DNA of 5,893 bases from an uncultured beta proteobacterium (GTDB lineage: Bacteria; Pseudomonadota; Gammaproteobacteria; Burkholderiales; Burkholderiaceae). This document shows positions 1-5,811 of this stretch, in pieces (position 1 is the stretch's first letter; every line of letters begins with the position of its first letter). The stretch is taken from the NCBI GenBank assembly GCA_903930665.1, contig CAIYZI010000074.1, positions 1 through 5,893 of the forward strand. Direction: 5' to 3'. The notes below the pieces were generated by a model. The model saw only the letters and a program-made list of their open reading frames with translations, was not told the DNA's origin and did no database searches. The translations under genes and the position numbers were made by a program.

Positions 1-326
1 CCTATGCCGATTACATTAAAAATGAATTAACCCAAGATGAATTCTTAGGTGAACTTATTCGTGAAAAATTAATTTACTATCCAACTGTTACTCGCGAAGC
101 TTACAAACAAACTGGTCGCTTAACAACCGCCATTGAGTCAGGTCAACTCTTTAAAGATATTGGCCTGCCTCCATTGGATCCTGCCGTTGATCGCGCCATG
201 ATCTGCGGCAGTCCATCCATGCTCAAAGAAACAGCTGAAATGCTCGATGCTAAGGGCTTCAAGGTATCTCCAAGCCTTGGTCAATTGGGCGATTACGTCT
301 TTGAACGTGCCTTTGTAGAGAAGTAA
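1..326 (+). CDS. fpr: Ferredoxin--NADP+ reductase, C-terminal part (5' end outside window)
   Basis: The last 107 codons of a flavoprotein that passes electrons between NADPH and ferredoxin or flavodoxin in the cytoplasm. The frame is open from the window edge to TAA at 324-326. Visible motifs, counted from the first full codon at position 3, are VTRE (29-32) and GRLT (38-41), which belong to the NADP-binding domain, then MICGSP (66-71), the nicotinamide-side Cys-Gly motif. The protein ends in AFVEK, the C-terminal extension typical of the Azotobacter/Rhodobacter (subclass I) bacterial enzymes; plant-type enzymes end in Tyr. The FAD-binding half lies upstream of the window. No GC-rich terminator follows the stop, so read-through into the next unit is possible. 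A link to sulfite reduction through reduced ferredoxin is only an inference from proximity. Confidence 0.93.
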   Translation, partial: YADYIKNELTQDEFLGELIREKLIYYPTVTREAYKQTGRLTTAIESGQLFKDIGLPPLDPAVDRAMICGSPSMLKETAEMLDAKGFKVSPSLGQLGDYVFERAFVEK

Positions 327-341
327 TCCACATTATTTGAT

Positions 342-364
342 ATATCTAAAAGTAATTTAGATAT
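342..364. promoter_or_regulatory. Perfect 9-bp palindrome, candidate regulator-binding site
   Basis: The half-site ATATCTAAA at 342-350 is repeated as its exact reverse complement TTTAGATAT at 356-364, around the 5-bp spacer AGTAA. It lies 16 bp after the fpr stop and about 75 bp before the first gene of the sulfur unit, where an activator would sit. No T run follows it, so it does not look like an intrinsic terminator. A LysR-type regulator such as CysB/Cbl is a reasonable guess from the operon's function. The sequence alone does not identify the protein. Confidence 0.45.
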
Positions 365-366
365 CG

Positions 367-391
367 CTATATATTCCTTGTGGATATATAG
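367..391. promoter_or_regulatory. Perfect 8-bp palindrome (CTATATAT-N9-ATATATAG), candidate operator
   Basis: CTATATAT at 367-374 and ATATATAG at 384-391 are exact reverse complements, separated by 9 bp. It starts 2 bp after the upstream palindrome. The ATA/TAT spacing resembles dyads bound by LysR-type regulators. The left arm overlaps a possible -10 element, TATATT at 370-375. No good -35 sits 16-18 bp upstream of that element, which would fit an activator-dependent promoter. The element could instead fold as RNA at the start of the leader. Confidence 0.4.
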
Positions 392-436
392 GATTCCTTA
401 GAAAATCTCTTTTAACAAGATTTTTACCAAGGAATC
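392..436 (+). promoter_or_regulatory. Leader hairpin that would mask the ribosome binding site of the first gene
   Basis: GATTCCTT (392-399) is the exact complement of AAGGAATC (429-436). That right arm contains the Shine-Dalgarno sequence for the ATG at 440. Nested inside, AAAATCT (402-408) pairs with AGATTTT (418-424), leaving a 9-nt loop. Together these form an imperfect hairpin of about 15 base pairs. If transcribed and folded it would hide the ribosome binding site, so a translational switch, a thermosensor-like element or an sRNA target is possible. It matches no riboswitch class I recognise. The folding is read from complementarity and was not computed. Confidence 0.45.
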
Positions 437-439
437 AAA

Positions 440-604
440 ATGTCTCCCGTACGCGAACATTACAACCCAATCATCACCAAACTATTGCGTGAACATGATC
501 AGCTCCCCATTGATAAAACAGAGGAGCGGAAAGGTTTTCAGCGTCGCATACTTTTTCTCATGAGTGCTATCAAATTCCAAGAATTTGAAGAGTCCTTTGC
601 ATAA
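440..604 (+). CDS. Unrecognised 54-residue protein, first gene of the sulfur unit
   Basis: An open frame from ATG 440 to TAA 602-604, beginning MSPVREHYNPIITKLLREHD and ending FQEFEESFA. AAGGA at 429-433 lies 6 nt before the ATG. The stop overlaps the ribosome binding site of the next gene (AAGGAG, 603-608), so the two are probably translated together. The protein is charged, has no cysteine, no obvious signal peptide and no membrane segment. It looks mostly helical, with a basic stretch around residues 26-36 and an acidic, Phe-rich end. I do not recognise a family. Good ribosome binding sites on both sides and the tight spacing argue that it is real. It could be a small regulator or partner of the transporter, or a leader peptide for the operon; neither is shown. 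Confidence 0.6.
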   Translation: MSPVREHYNPIITKLLREHDQLPIDKTEERKGFQRRILFLMSAIKFQEFEESFA

Positions 605-608
605 GGAG
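603..608 (+). promoter_or_regulatory. Ribosome binding site of the TauE/SafE gene
   Basis: AAGGAG ends 8 nt before the ATG at 617 and overlaps the stop codon of the small upstream gene. This fixes the transporter start and suggests translational coupling. Confidence 0.75.
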
Positions 609-616
609 AAACAAAA

Positions 617-1411
617 ATGACAGAATTCCTTTTAAATTCCTCTCAATACATTATTTCAGGGGCATTAGTCGGTCTTTTGGTTGGTATGACTGGCGTAGGC
701 GGTGGCTCCCTAATGACCCCCCTGCTCACCATTATTTTCGGAGTAGCGCCAACCACTGCAGTTGGCACTGATCTTGCGTTTGCTGCTATTACCAAAGGTT
801 TTGGAACTGCAGCACACAGACTCCATGGAAATGTTCGATGGGATGTTGTTCGACTTCTCTGCATCGGCAGCCTAACAACAGCAGCACTCTCTATTTTCAT
901 TTTGAAATTTGCTGGACCAGTTTCCAAAGACTGGAATCACCTCATTAGCATTTCAATAGGAGTATCCGTTTTACTTACGGCAGCATCTCTTCTGATTAGA
1001 ACCAAGATTCTTAAATGGGTACAAACGCATCCACAATATTCACCAACCGGTAACGCATTAAAATTTGGGACCATCCTAGTGGGCGCAGTGATTGGTGTAC
1101 TTGTGACTATCTCTTCCATTGGTGCTGGGGCCATTGGTGCGACCCTCATCCTACTGTTATACCCACATCTTAAGGCTGCTGAGGTTGCTGGCACAGATAT
1201 TGCCTATGCAGTTCCCTTAACCGCTTTGGCAGGCTTAGGGCATTGGTGGTTAGGTAACGTTCATTTTGACTTGCTATTTGGCTTATTATTAGGCTCGGTG
1301 CCAGCTATTTGGCTCGGCGCAAAACTGTCTAGCGTACTTTCTGAGCGAGCCACAAGAACAACGCTTGCAGGAACATTACTTTTAGTTGGCATTAAATTAA
1401 TTTCCTCATGA
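617..1411 (+). CDS. TauE/SafE-family (DUF81) membrane transporter, likely sulfur oxyanion transport
   Basis: A 264-residue inner-membrane protein, within the usual size range of the family. It shows the family's duplicated layout. The first half has the glycine-rich motif G23-x2-G26-x-GGG (28-30), then VGTD (49-52) and HGNVRWD (70-76). The second half repeats this as SIGAGAIG (167-174), AGTDIAYA (191-198) and LGNVHFD (212-218). Hydrophobic stretches suggest about seven or eight membrane segments. The family is linked to export of sulfite or sulfoacetate and, in some bacteria, to uptake of sulfur compounds. Its place directly before cysHDN supports sulfate import or sulfite export here; direction and substrate cannot be read from the sequence. 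Its TGA overlaps the cysH start in an ATGA junction. The start is fixed by the ribosome binding site at 603-608. Confidence 0.88.
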   Translation: MTEFLLNSSQYIISGALVGLLVGMTGVGGGSLMTPLLTIIFGVAPTTAVGTDLAFAAITKGFGTAAHRLHGNVRWDVVRLLCIGSLTTAALSIFILKFAGPVSKDWNHLISISIGVSVLLTAASLLIRTKILKWVQTHPQYSPTGNALKFGTILVGAVIGVLVTISSIGAGAIGATLILLLYPHLKAAEVAGTDIAYAVPLTALAGLGHWWLGNVHFDLLFGLLLGSVPAIWLGAKLSSVLSERATRTTLAGTLLLVGIKLISS

Positions 1412-2142
1412 TGACACCTGAACTTTGGACAATTCCTCCAAGCACTATTTCGCCAGCGGAATTAGCTGAGAAATCAGCCGCGCTCATTAATCGCTTAAAA
1501 GGTATTTCTGAGCGCTTTAAGAGTGTGCGTTTTGCCACCAGTTTGGCTGCTGAAGATATGGTCCTTACCGATGCAATTTGTAAATCGAAAGCAAAAATCG
1601 CTTTATTTACTTTAGCTACTGGCCGTCTTCATCAAGAAACGGTGGATATGGTTAAAACCACAGAAGATCATTACGGCATCACTATTGCCAAGGTTTATCC
1701 AGATGAAAGTGATATCCAGGCTTTTATTGATAAATATGGTATGAATGGCTTCTATGAAGGCGAAGAGCCTAAAAAAGCCTGCTGCGGTGCTCGCAAGATT
1801 AAACCTTTGAATGCCGCCTTACTTGGTGCTGATGCTTGGCTCACCGGTCAACGACGCGAGCAATCTACTACGCGTATAGATCTTCATTTTGAAGAGCATG
1901 ATGAGTCAAGAGGTATTGCGAAATTCAATCCACTGTTTGATTGGACTGAATCCGATATCTGGGCTTACATCAAACAAGAAAATGTCCCTATTCACCCGCT
2001 TCATTTAAAAGGCTACCCAAGTATTGGGTGTGAGCCTTGTACACGCCAAGTTAAAAAGGGCGAGGATATTCGTGCTGGACGTTGGTGGTGGTTACAAAGT
2101 GATAGCAAAGAATGTGGCTTGCACGTCAATAAGCAAGTCTAA
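1408..2142 (+). CDS. cysH: Assimilatory APS reductase, 4Fe-4S type (CysH)
   Basis: A 244-residue cytoplasmic enzyme that reduces adenylyl sulfate to sulfite and AMP, with electrons from thioredoxin or a similar thiol donor. The nucleotide-binding half begins near FATSLAAEDMV (42-52), and LTGQRREQSTTR (145-156) is the conserved substrate-binding block. Cysteine pairs C125-C126 (KKACCGARK) and C208/C211 (GCEPC) are the 4Fe-4S ligands of APS reductases and are absent from E. coli-type PAPS reductase. The catalytic cysteine is C236 in the C-terminal ECGLH motif. All key residues are present. The start overlaps the transporter stop by 4 bp (ATGA) with no clear ribosome binding site, so translation is probably coupled; a second ATG follows immediately at 1411. 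APS as substrate agrees with the missing APS kinase. Some enzymes of this type also accept PAPS. Confidence 0.96.
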   Translation: MMTPELWTIPPSTISPAELAEKSAALINRLKGISERFKSVRFATSLAAEDMVLTDAICKSKAKIALFTLATGRLHQETVDMVKTTEDHYGITIAKVYPDESDIQAFIDKYGMNGFYEGEEPKKACCGARKIKPLNAALLGADAWLTGQRREQSTTRIDLHFEEHDESRGIAKFNPLFDWTESDIWAYIKQENVPIHPLHLKGYPSIGCEPCTRQVKKGEDIRAGRWWWLQSDSKECGLHVNKQV

Positions 2143-2194
2143 TAAAAAATTACCGTATTTTCGAATTAACTTAAGCAAAGAACGATTTTTCAGA

Positions 2195-3118
2195 ATGCAA
2201 GAACAAAAATTACTAGATGATCACTTGGATTGGCTTGAAGCCGAATCTATCTACATTATTCGCGAGGTAGTAGCGCAATGCCCTAACCCCGCAATGCTCT
2301 TCTCAGGCGGAAAAGACTCCATTGTCATGTTCCACCTTGCTCGCAAAGCATTTCAGTTTGGCGATCGTCCAGTGAAACTACCTTTCCCAATCTTGCATAT
2401 TGACACTGGCCATAACTATCCAGAAGTCATTCAATATCGCGATGCAGTAGTAGAAAATACTGGAGTGAAATTAATTGTGGGTCACGTCGAAGACTCCATT
2501 AAAAAGGGTACTGTGCGCTTACGCAAAGAAACAGACTCCCGCAATGCTGCTCAGGCTGTGACCTTGCTTGAAGCTATCGCAGAGTATGAGTTTGATGCCT
2601 TAATGGGTGGCGCTCGTCGTGATGAAGAAAAAGCTCGCGCTAAAGAACGCATCTTCTCTTTCCGCGATGAATTCGGTCAATGGGACCCTAAAGCTCAACG
2701 TCCTGAATTGTGGAACCTCTATAACGCCCGCATTGCTCAAGGCGAAAATATGCGCGTGTTCCCAATCTCCAATTGGACTGAATTAGATATTTGGCAGTAT
2801 ATCTCTCGTGAGAAATTAGAATTGCCAAGCATTTACTACGCACACCAACGTGAAGTTGTTAAGAAAAACAATCTATTGGTGCCAGTCACTAACATCACAC
2901 CAAAAGTACATGGCGATGTTAGTGAGGTATTGAGCGTACGTTTTCGTACCGTTGGTGATATTAGCTGCACCTGCCCAGTTCTGAGCACAGCAGCTAACCC
3001 ACTAGAAATCATTGCTGAAACCGCCATTACTGAAATTACTGAACGCGGCGCTACTCGCATGGACGATCAAACTAATGAGGCCTCAATGGAGCGCCGCAAG
3101 AAAGAAGGTTACTTCTGA
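2195..3118 (+). CDS. cysD: Sulfate adenylyltransferase subunit 2 (CysD, ATP sulfurylase small subunit)
   Basis: A 307-residue catalytic subunit that makes APS and pyrophosphate from ATP and sulfate, with CysN as partner; E. coli CysD is about 302 residues. The PP-loop SGGKDS is at 37-42, and the signature GGARRDEEKARAKER is at 138-152. RPELWNLYN and NWTELDIWQYI follow, and the protein ends KKEGYF as in the family. The frame stays open upstream to an ATG at 2024, but those 57 extra residues would overlap the cysH coding region by 119 bp and look unrelated to CysD. The family similarity begins just after the ATG at 2195, so I chose that start. It has no strong ribosome binding site and lies 52 bp after cysH. 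The TGA overlaps the cysN ATG by one base. Confidence 0.95.
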   Translation: MQEQKLLDDHLDWLEAESIYIIREVVAQCPNPAMLFSGGKDSIVMFHLARKAFQFGDRPVKLPFPILHIDTGHNYPEVIQYRDAVVENTGVKLIVGHVEDSIKKGTVRLRKETDSRNAAQAVTLLEAIAEYEFDALMGGARRDEEKARAKERIFSFRDEFGQWDPKAQRPELWNLYNARIAQGENMRVFPISNWTELDIWQYISREKLELPSIYYAHQREVVKKNNLLVPVTNITPKVHGDVSEVLSVRFRTVGDISCTCPVLSTAANPLEIIAETAITEITERGATRMDDQTNEASMERRKKEGYF

Positions 3119-4473
3119 TGACTCAATCTAATAATCTCAGCGCCCATCAAAATGTGGTGCGCTTCATTACCGCTGGAAGTGTTGACGATGGCAAAAGTAC
3201 TTTAATTGGCCGCTTGCTCTATGACACTAAGTCCATTTTAGTTGATCAACTTGAATCACTCTCCAAAACCAAGCATGCACGCGTCACCTCTTCAGATGCT
3301 GGCGTTGATTTAGCACTGCTCACAGATGGTCTTGAAGCTGAGCGCGAACAAGGCATCACAATTGATGTTGCTTATCGCTATTTCTCGACCCCGAAACGTA
3401 AGTTTATCGTGGCTGATGCTCCAGGTCATGAGCAATACACTCGCAATTTAGTGACTGGCGCTTCACAATCTGATGTAGCGGTTATTTTGGTAGACGCCAC
3501 CCGGGTAGATTTAAGCACGAAGCCAGCATCTTTACTCGCGCAGACTAAACGACATTCCGCCATTGTTCATTTGCTTGGACTACGCCACGTTGTGTTCGCA
3601 ATAAATAAAATGGATCTATTTAACTTTGATGAAACAGTCTTCAATACCATCAAAGGATCCATTCAAGATTTAACGCAAAAAATTGGTTTACCAACTCCAA
3701 CCTTAATCCCTGTTTCCGCCTTACTAGGTGCAAATGTGGTGACTGCTAGTAAAGATACTCCTTGGTATAAAGGTCCAACTTTACTGGAATGGCTCGAAGG
3801 ATTGGACACTAGCCCTCAATCTGAAAAAACTGCTCTCCGCTTTCCCGTTCAATACGTTGCCCGTCAGGATGGAAGCGCCTCAGATGATTTCCGTGGCTAC
3901 CTTGGTCAAATTGAATCTGGCAGCATTAGCAAAGGCCAGAAGATTAAAGTATTACCCGGTAACTCCGAAGCTACCATTGCTGAAATCTATTTAGGCAATC
4001 GCACTAATCGTGATCAAGTAGACGGCAATAATGCAGTAGATTTTGCCCATACTGGTCAGGCTGTTGCCATTCGCCTAGCGGAAGATATTGATGTATCCAG
4101 AGGCTGCCTCTTTGTGAGCGCCGATGATGTCAATCCGCCCACCCTAAGTAAGCACATCTCTGCTGATCTTTGCTGGTTAGACAGCGAGCCACTCTCTTTA
4201 AGTCGTAAATACGCATTACGTCATACAAGCAATACGGTGGGAGCTAAAGTCAAAGGCATTCAAAGGGTATTGGATGTCGAAACACTTTCACATGCGGGTG
4301 ATATTCACGCTCTTACCAGCAATGAAATCGGACGTGTAGACTTTGTCTTGCAAAAGCCAATTGTTGCTGACTTATTTGAACAATCCCAACACACTGGCGC
4401 TTTTATCTTGATTGATGAAGCTACAAACCATACTGTTGCAGCCGGAATGATTCGTGCGGCTACCGCCCAATAA
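3118..4473 (+). CDS. cysN: Sulfate adenylyltransferase subunit 1 (CysN, GTPase subunit)
   Basis: A 451-residue elongation-factor-like GTPase that binds CysD and couples GTP hydrolysis to APS formation. GTP-binding motifs are complete: G1 GSVDDGKS (20-27), a switch region with EREQGITIDVAYRYF (75-89), G3 DAPGH (100-104), G4 NKMD (163-166) and G5 SAL (200-202). Beta-barrel domains follow, from about residue 230 (RFPVQYVARQD) to the end. The length is close to stand-alone CysN (E. coli about 475), so no APS kinase (CysC) domain is fused on as in CysNC/NodQ proteins. This fits a pathway in which CysH uses APS directly. The TGATG junction with cysD and AAGG at 3105-3108 indicate coupled translation of the two subunits. 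It is the last gene before the terminator. Confidence 0.96.
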   Translation: MTQSNNLSAHQNVVRFITAGSVDDGKSTLIGRLLYDTKSILVDQLESLSKTKHARVTSSDAGVDLALLTDGLEAEREQGITIDVAYRYFSTPKRKFIVADAPGHEQYTRNLVTGASQSDVAVILVDATRVDLSTKPASLLAQTKRHSAIVHLLGLRHVVFAINKMDLFNFDETVFNTIKGSIQDLTQKIGLPTPTLIPVSALLGANVVTASKDTPWYKGPTLLEWLEGLDTSPQSEKTALRFPVQYVARQDGSASDDFRGYLGQIESGSISKGQKIKVLPGNSEATIAEIYLGNRTNRDQVDGNNAVDFAHTGQAVAIRLAEDIDVSRGCLFVSADDVNPPTLSKHISADLCWLDSEPLSLSRKYALRHTSNTVGAKVKGIQRVLDVETLSHAGDIHALTSNEIGRVDFVLQKPIVADLFEQSQHTGAFILIDEATNHTVAAGMIRAATAQ

Positions 4474-4499
4474 AGCCTAGATGGGTTTTCCATAATTAC

Positions 4500-4522
4500 A
4501 GCCCCGCTTTAGCGGGGCTTTT
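4500..4522 (+). terminator. Intrinsic terminator of the sulfur operon
   Basis: AGCCCCGC (4500-4507) pairs exactly with GCGGGGCT (4512-4519) around the 4-nt loop TTTA, followed by a short T run (TTTTC, 4519-4523). It starts 26 bp after the cysN stop. The reverse orientation lacks a T run, so it is probably one-directional. Confidence 0.85.
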
Positions 4523-4550
4523 CATTTCCATTCTTAATTTTAGGTAGAAT
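4521..4550 (+). promoter_or_regulatory. Possible sigma-70 promoter of the DUF3300 gene
   Basis: TAGAAT at 4545-4550 matches the -10 consensus at five of six bases. TTCATT at 4521-4526 is a weak -35 with an 18-bp spacer. Its place between the terminator and the next start makes a promoter here likely, but the -35 is poor. Confidence 0.35.
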
Positions 4551-4568
4551 AATTTACTAATCAATAAA

Positions 4569-4573
4569 AAGGA
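4569..4573 (+). promoter_or_regulatory. Ribosome binding site deciding the DUF3300 start
   Basis: AAGGA lies only 1 nt before an ATG at 4575 but 7 nt before the in-frame ATG at 4581. The second spacing is workable and the first is not, so 4581 is the preferred start. Confidence 0.65.
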
Positions 4574-4580
4574 AATGCCA

Positions 4581-5750
4581 ATGTTGGTATCCAGAAAAGC
4601 GGGACTTCCATCCCGTTTATTAGCGGGAATCATGATGGCCACACTCAGCATTCCAGCTGTTGTGCCAGTTGCCTATGCCCAAAACAGCAGTCAACAGCAA
4701 GCCAGCAAACTTTCCCAGGCCCAATTAGAGGCTTTGGTTGCTCCAATCGCTCTCTACCCAGATCCACTCGTTTCTCAAGTTTTAATGGCCTCTACCTATC
4801 CATTGGAAGTGGCTGAGGCATCAAATTGGCTACAAGCCAATAAGAACCTCAAGGGTGATGCACTAAATCAAGCTCTGCAACAACAAACCTGGGATGCTAG
4901 CGTGAAATCTCTGATTTCATTCCCACCAGTTCTGGAGATGATGGGTACTCAACTAAGTTGGACTCAAAAATTGGGTGACGCGGTACTAGCGCAGCAATCT
5001 GATGCGATGACTGCCATTCAAGCACTACGCGCTAAAGCGAAAAAATCTGGGGCTTTGCAAACGAATGCCCAGCAAACAATTACTACGCAAGGTAGCGGCA
5101 GTCAACAAGCCATCATTATTCAACCAACCAACCCTCAGGTAATTTATGTGCCTGCTTATAACCCTACGGTAATTTATGGAGCATGGCCTTATCCAGCCTA
5201 TCCTCCCTATGCGTATTCACCTCCAGGCTATTCAGCAGGATCGATGCTCCTCTCTTTTGGAGCGGGTATGGCGGTAGGTGCCGCACTTTGGGGTGGATGC
5301 CATTGGGGTAGTGGCGGCAACTCGCTCACCGTTAATAACAATACCTACAATAACTTTAATCACAATACCAACAGAAATTGGTCTGGGAATAAATCCGGAA
5401 CAAGCAATTGGAGTCCTGATCAACAGCGCCGCAATGCGAATACTGGTGGAGCGGGGGCTGCAAATGGAAACCGTGATGCCGAGCGAAATCAATTACGTCA
5501 AAATCTTCAAAAAGACGGCATGAATAACAATGATCGCGGTGGGAATGATCACAACGATAGCAACCGTAATGGGGAGCGTAATAACCCAAATCGCGAAGGT
5601 CAAAATAGTTTTGGTCATGACTCTAGCGGTTTTGGAGATTCAAGGGGCGCTAAATTTAATGGCGGCGGAGATCGTTTCGGAGGCGGCAGCGCTCATACCA
5701 GTGGCGGAAATCACTTCGGTGGCGGCGGTTTTAGAGGTGGACGCCGTTAA
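4581..5750 (+). CDS. Secreted DUF3300-family protein with Asn/Gly-rich tail
   Basis: A 389-residue exported protein of unknown function, numbered from the ATG at 4581; starting at 4575 would add two residues. Residues 1-33 form a signal peptide with a basic start, a hydrophobic core and an AYA cleavage site before QNSS. The DUF3300 region runs from about 46 to 200, with ALYPDPLVSQVLMAS (58-72) and the PQVIYVPAYNPTVIYG segment (185-200), both characteristic of the family. A Pro/Tyr-rich stretch follows, then a glycine-spaced hydrophobic segment (219-243) containing the only cysteine. From about 248 to the end the protein is low in complexity, Asn-rich then Gly-rich, ending RGGRR. A periplasmic, outer-membrane or surface location is likely. 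It is separated from the cys operon by a terminator and is probably transcribed with the gene at 5812. Confidence 0.85.
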   Translation: MLVSRKAGLPSRLLAGIMMATLSIPAVVPVAYAQNSSQQQASKLSQAQLEALVAPIALYPDPLVSQVLMASTYPLEVAEASNWLQANKNLKGDALNQALQQQTWDASVKSLISFPPVLEMMGTQLSWTQKLGDAVLAQQSDAMTAIQALRAKAKKSGALQTNAQQTITTQGSGSQQAIIIQPTNPQVIYVPAYNPTVIYGAWPYPAYPPYAYSPPGYSAGSMLLSFGAGMAVGAALWGGCHWGSGGNSLTVNNNTYNNFNHNTNRNWSGNKSGTSNWSPDQQRRNANTGGAGAANGNRDAERNQLRQNLQKDGMNNNDRGGNDHNDSNRNGERNNPNREGQNSFGHDSSGFGDSRGAKFNGGGDRFGGGSAHTSGGNHFGGGGFRGGRR

Positions 5751-5811
5751 TTCATTTAACAATTCCAACCAAACCCAATTTAATTATTTAGACTTATTTG
5801 AAAGCATAAAC

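Noticed and set aside
342..364. Intrinsic terminator for fpr
   Set aside because: The stem is almost all A-T and no T run follows, so it is better read as a protein-binding site.
337..365. Sigma-70 promoter with -35 TTGATA at 337-342
   Set aside because: The -35 is fair, but the bases at the right distance (GATATC, 360-365) are a poor -10. It was not listed as a feature.
643..1194. Two reverse-strand open frames (643-927, 937-1194)
   Set aside because: They lie wholly inside the TauE/SafE gene, whose protein is clearly conserved. The translations have no family features and no ribosome binding sites were evident.
2143..2194. Terminator or internal promoter between cysH and cysD
   Set aside because: I see only weak A/T complementarity and no convincing -35/-10 pair. 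The gap is short and the genes are partners in one pathway.
2836..3060. Reverse-strand open frame inside cysD
   Set aside because: It is a shadow of the conserved cysD coding region with no recognisable motif.
4305..4493. Reverse-strand open frame over the cysN end
   Set aside because: It is a shadow of the CysN C-terminal domain and lacks any supporting signal.
5232..5589. Overlapping open frames on both strands in the DUF3300 tail
   Set aside because: The repetitive Asn/Gly codons keep other frames open by composition. The long frame with signal peptide and DUF3300 domain explains the region.
5751..5811. Terminator after the DUF3300 gene
   Set aside because: No hairpin with a T run is visible in the 61-bp gap.
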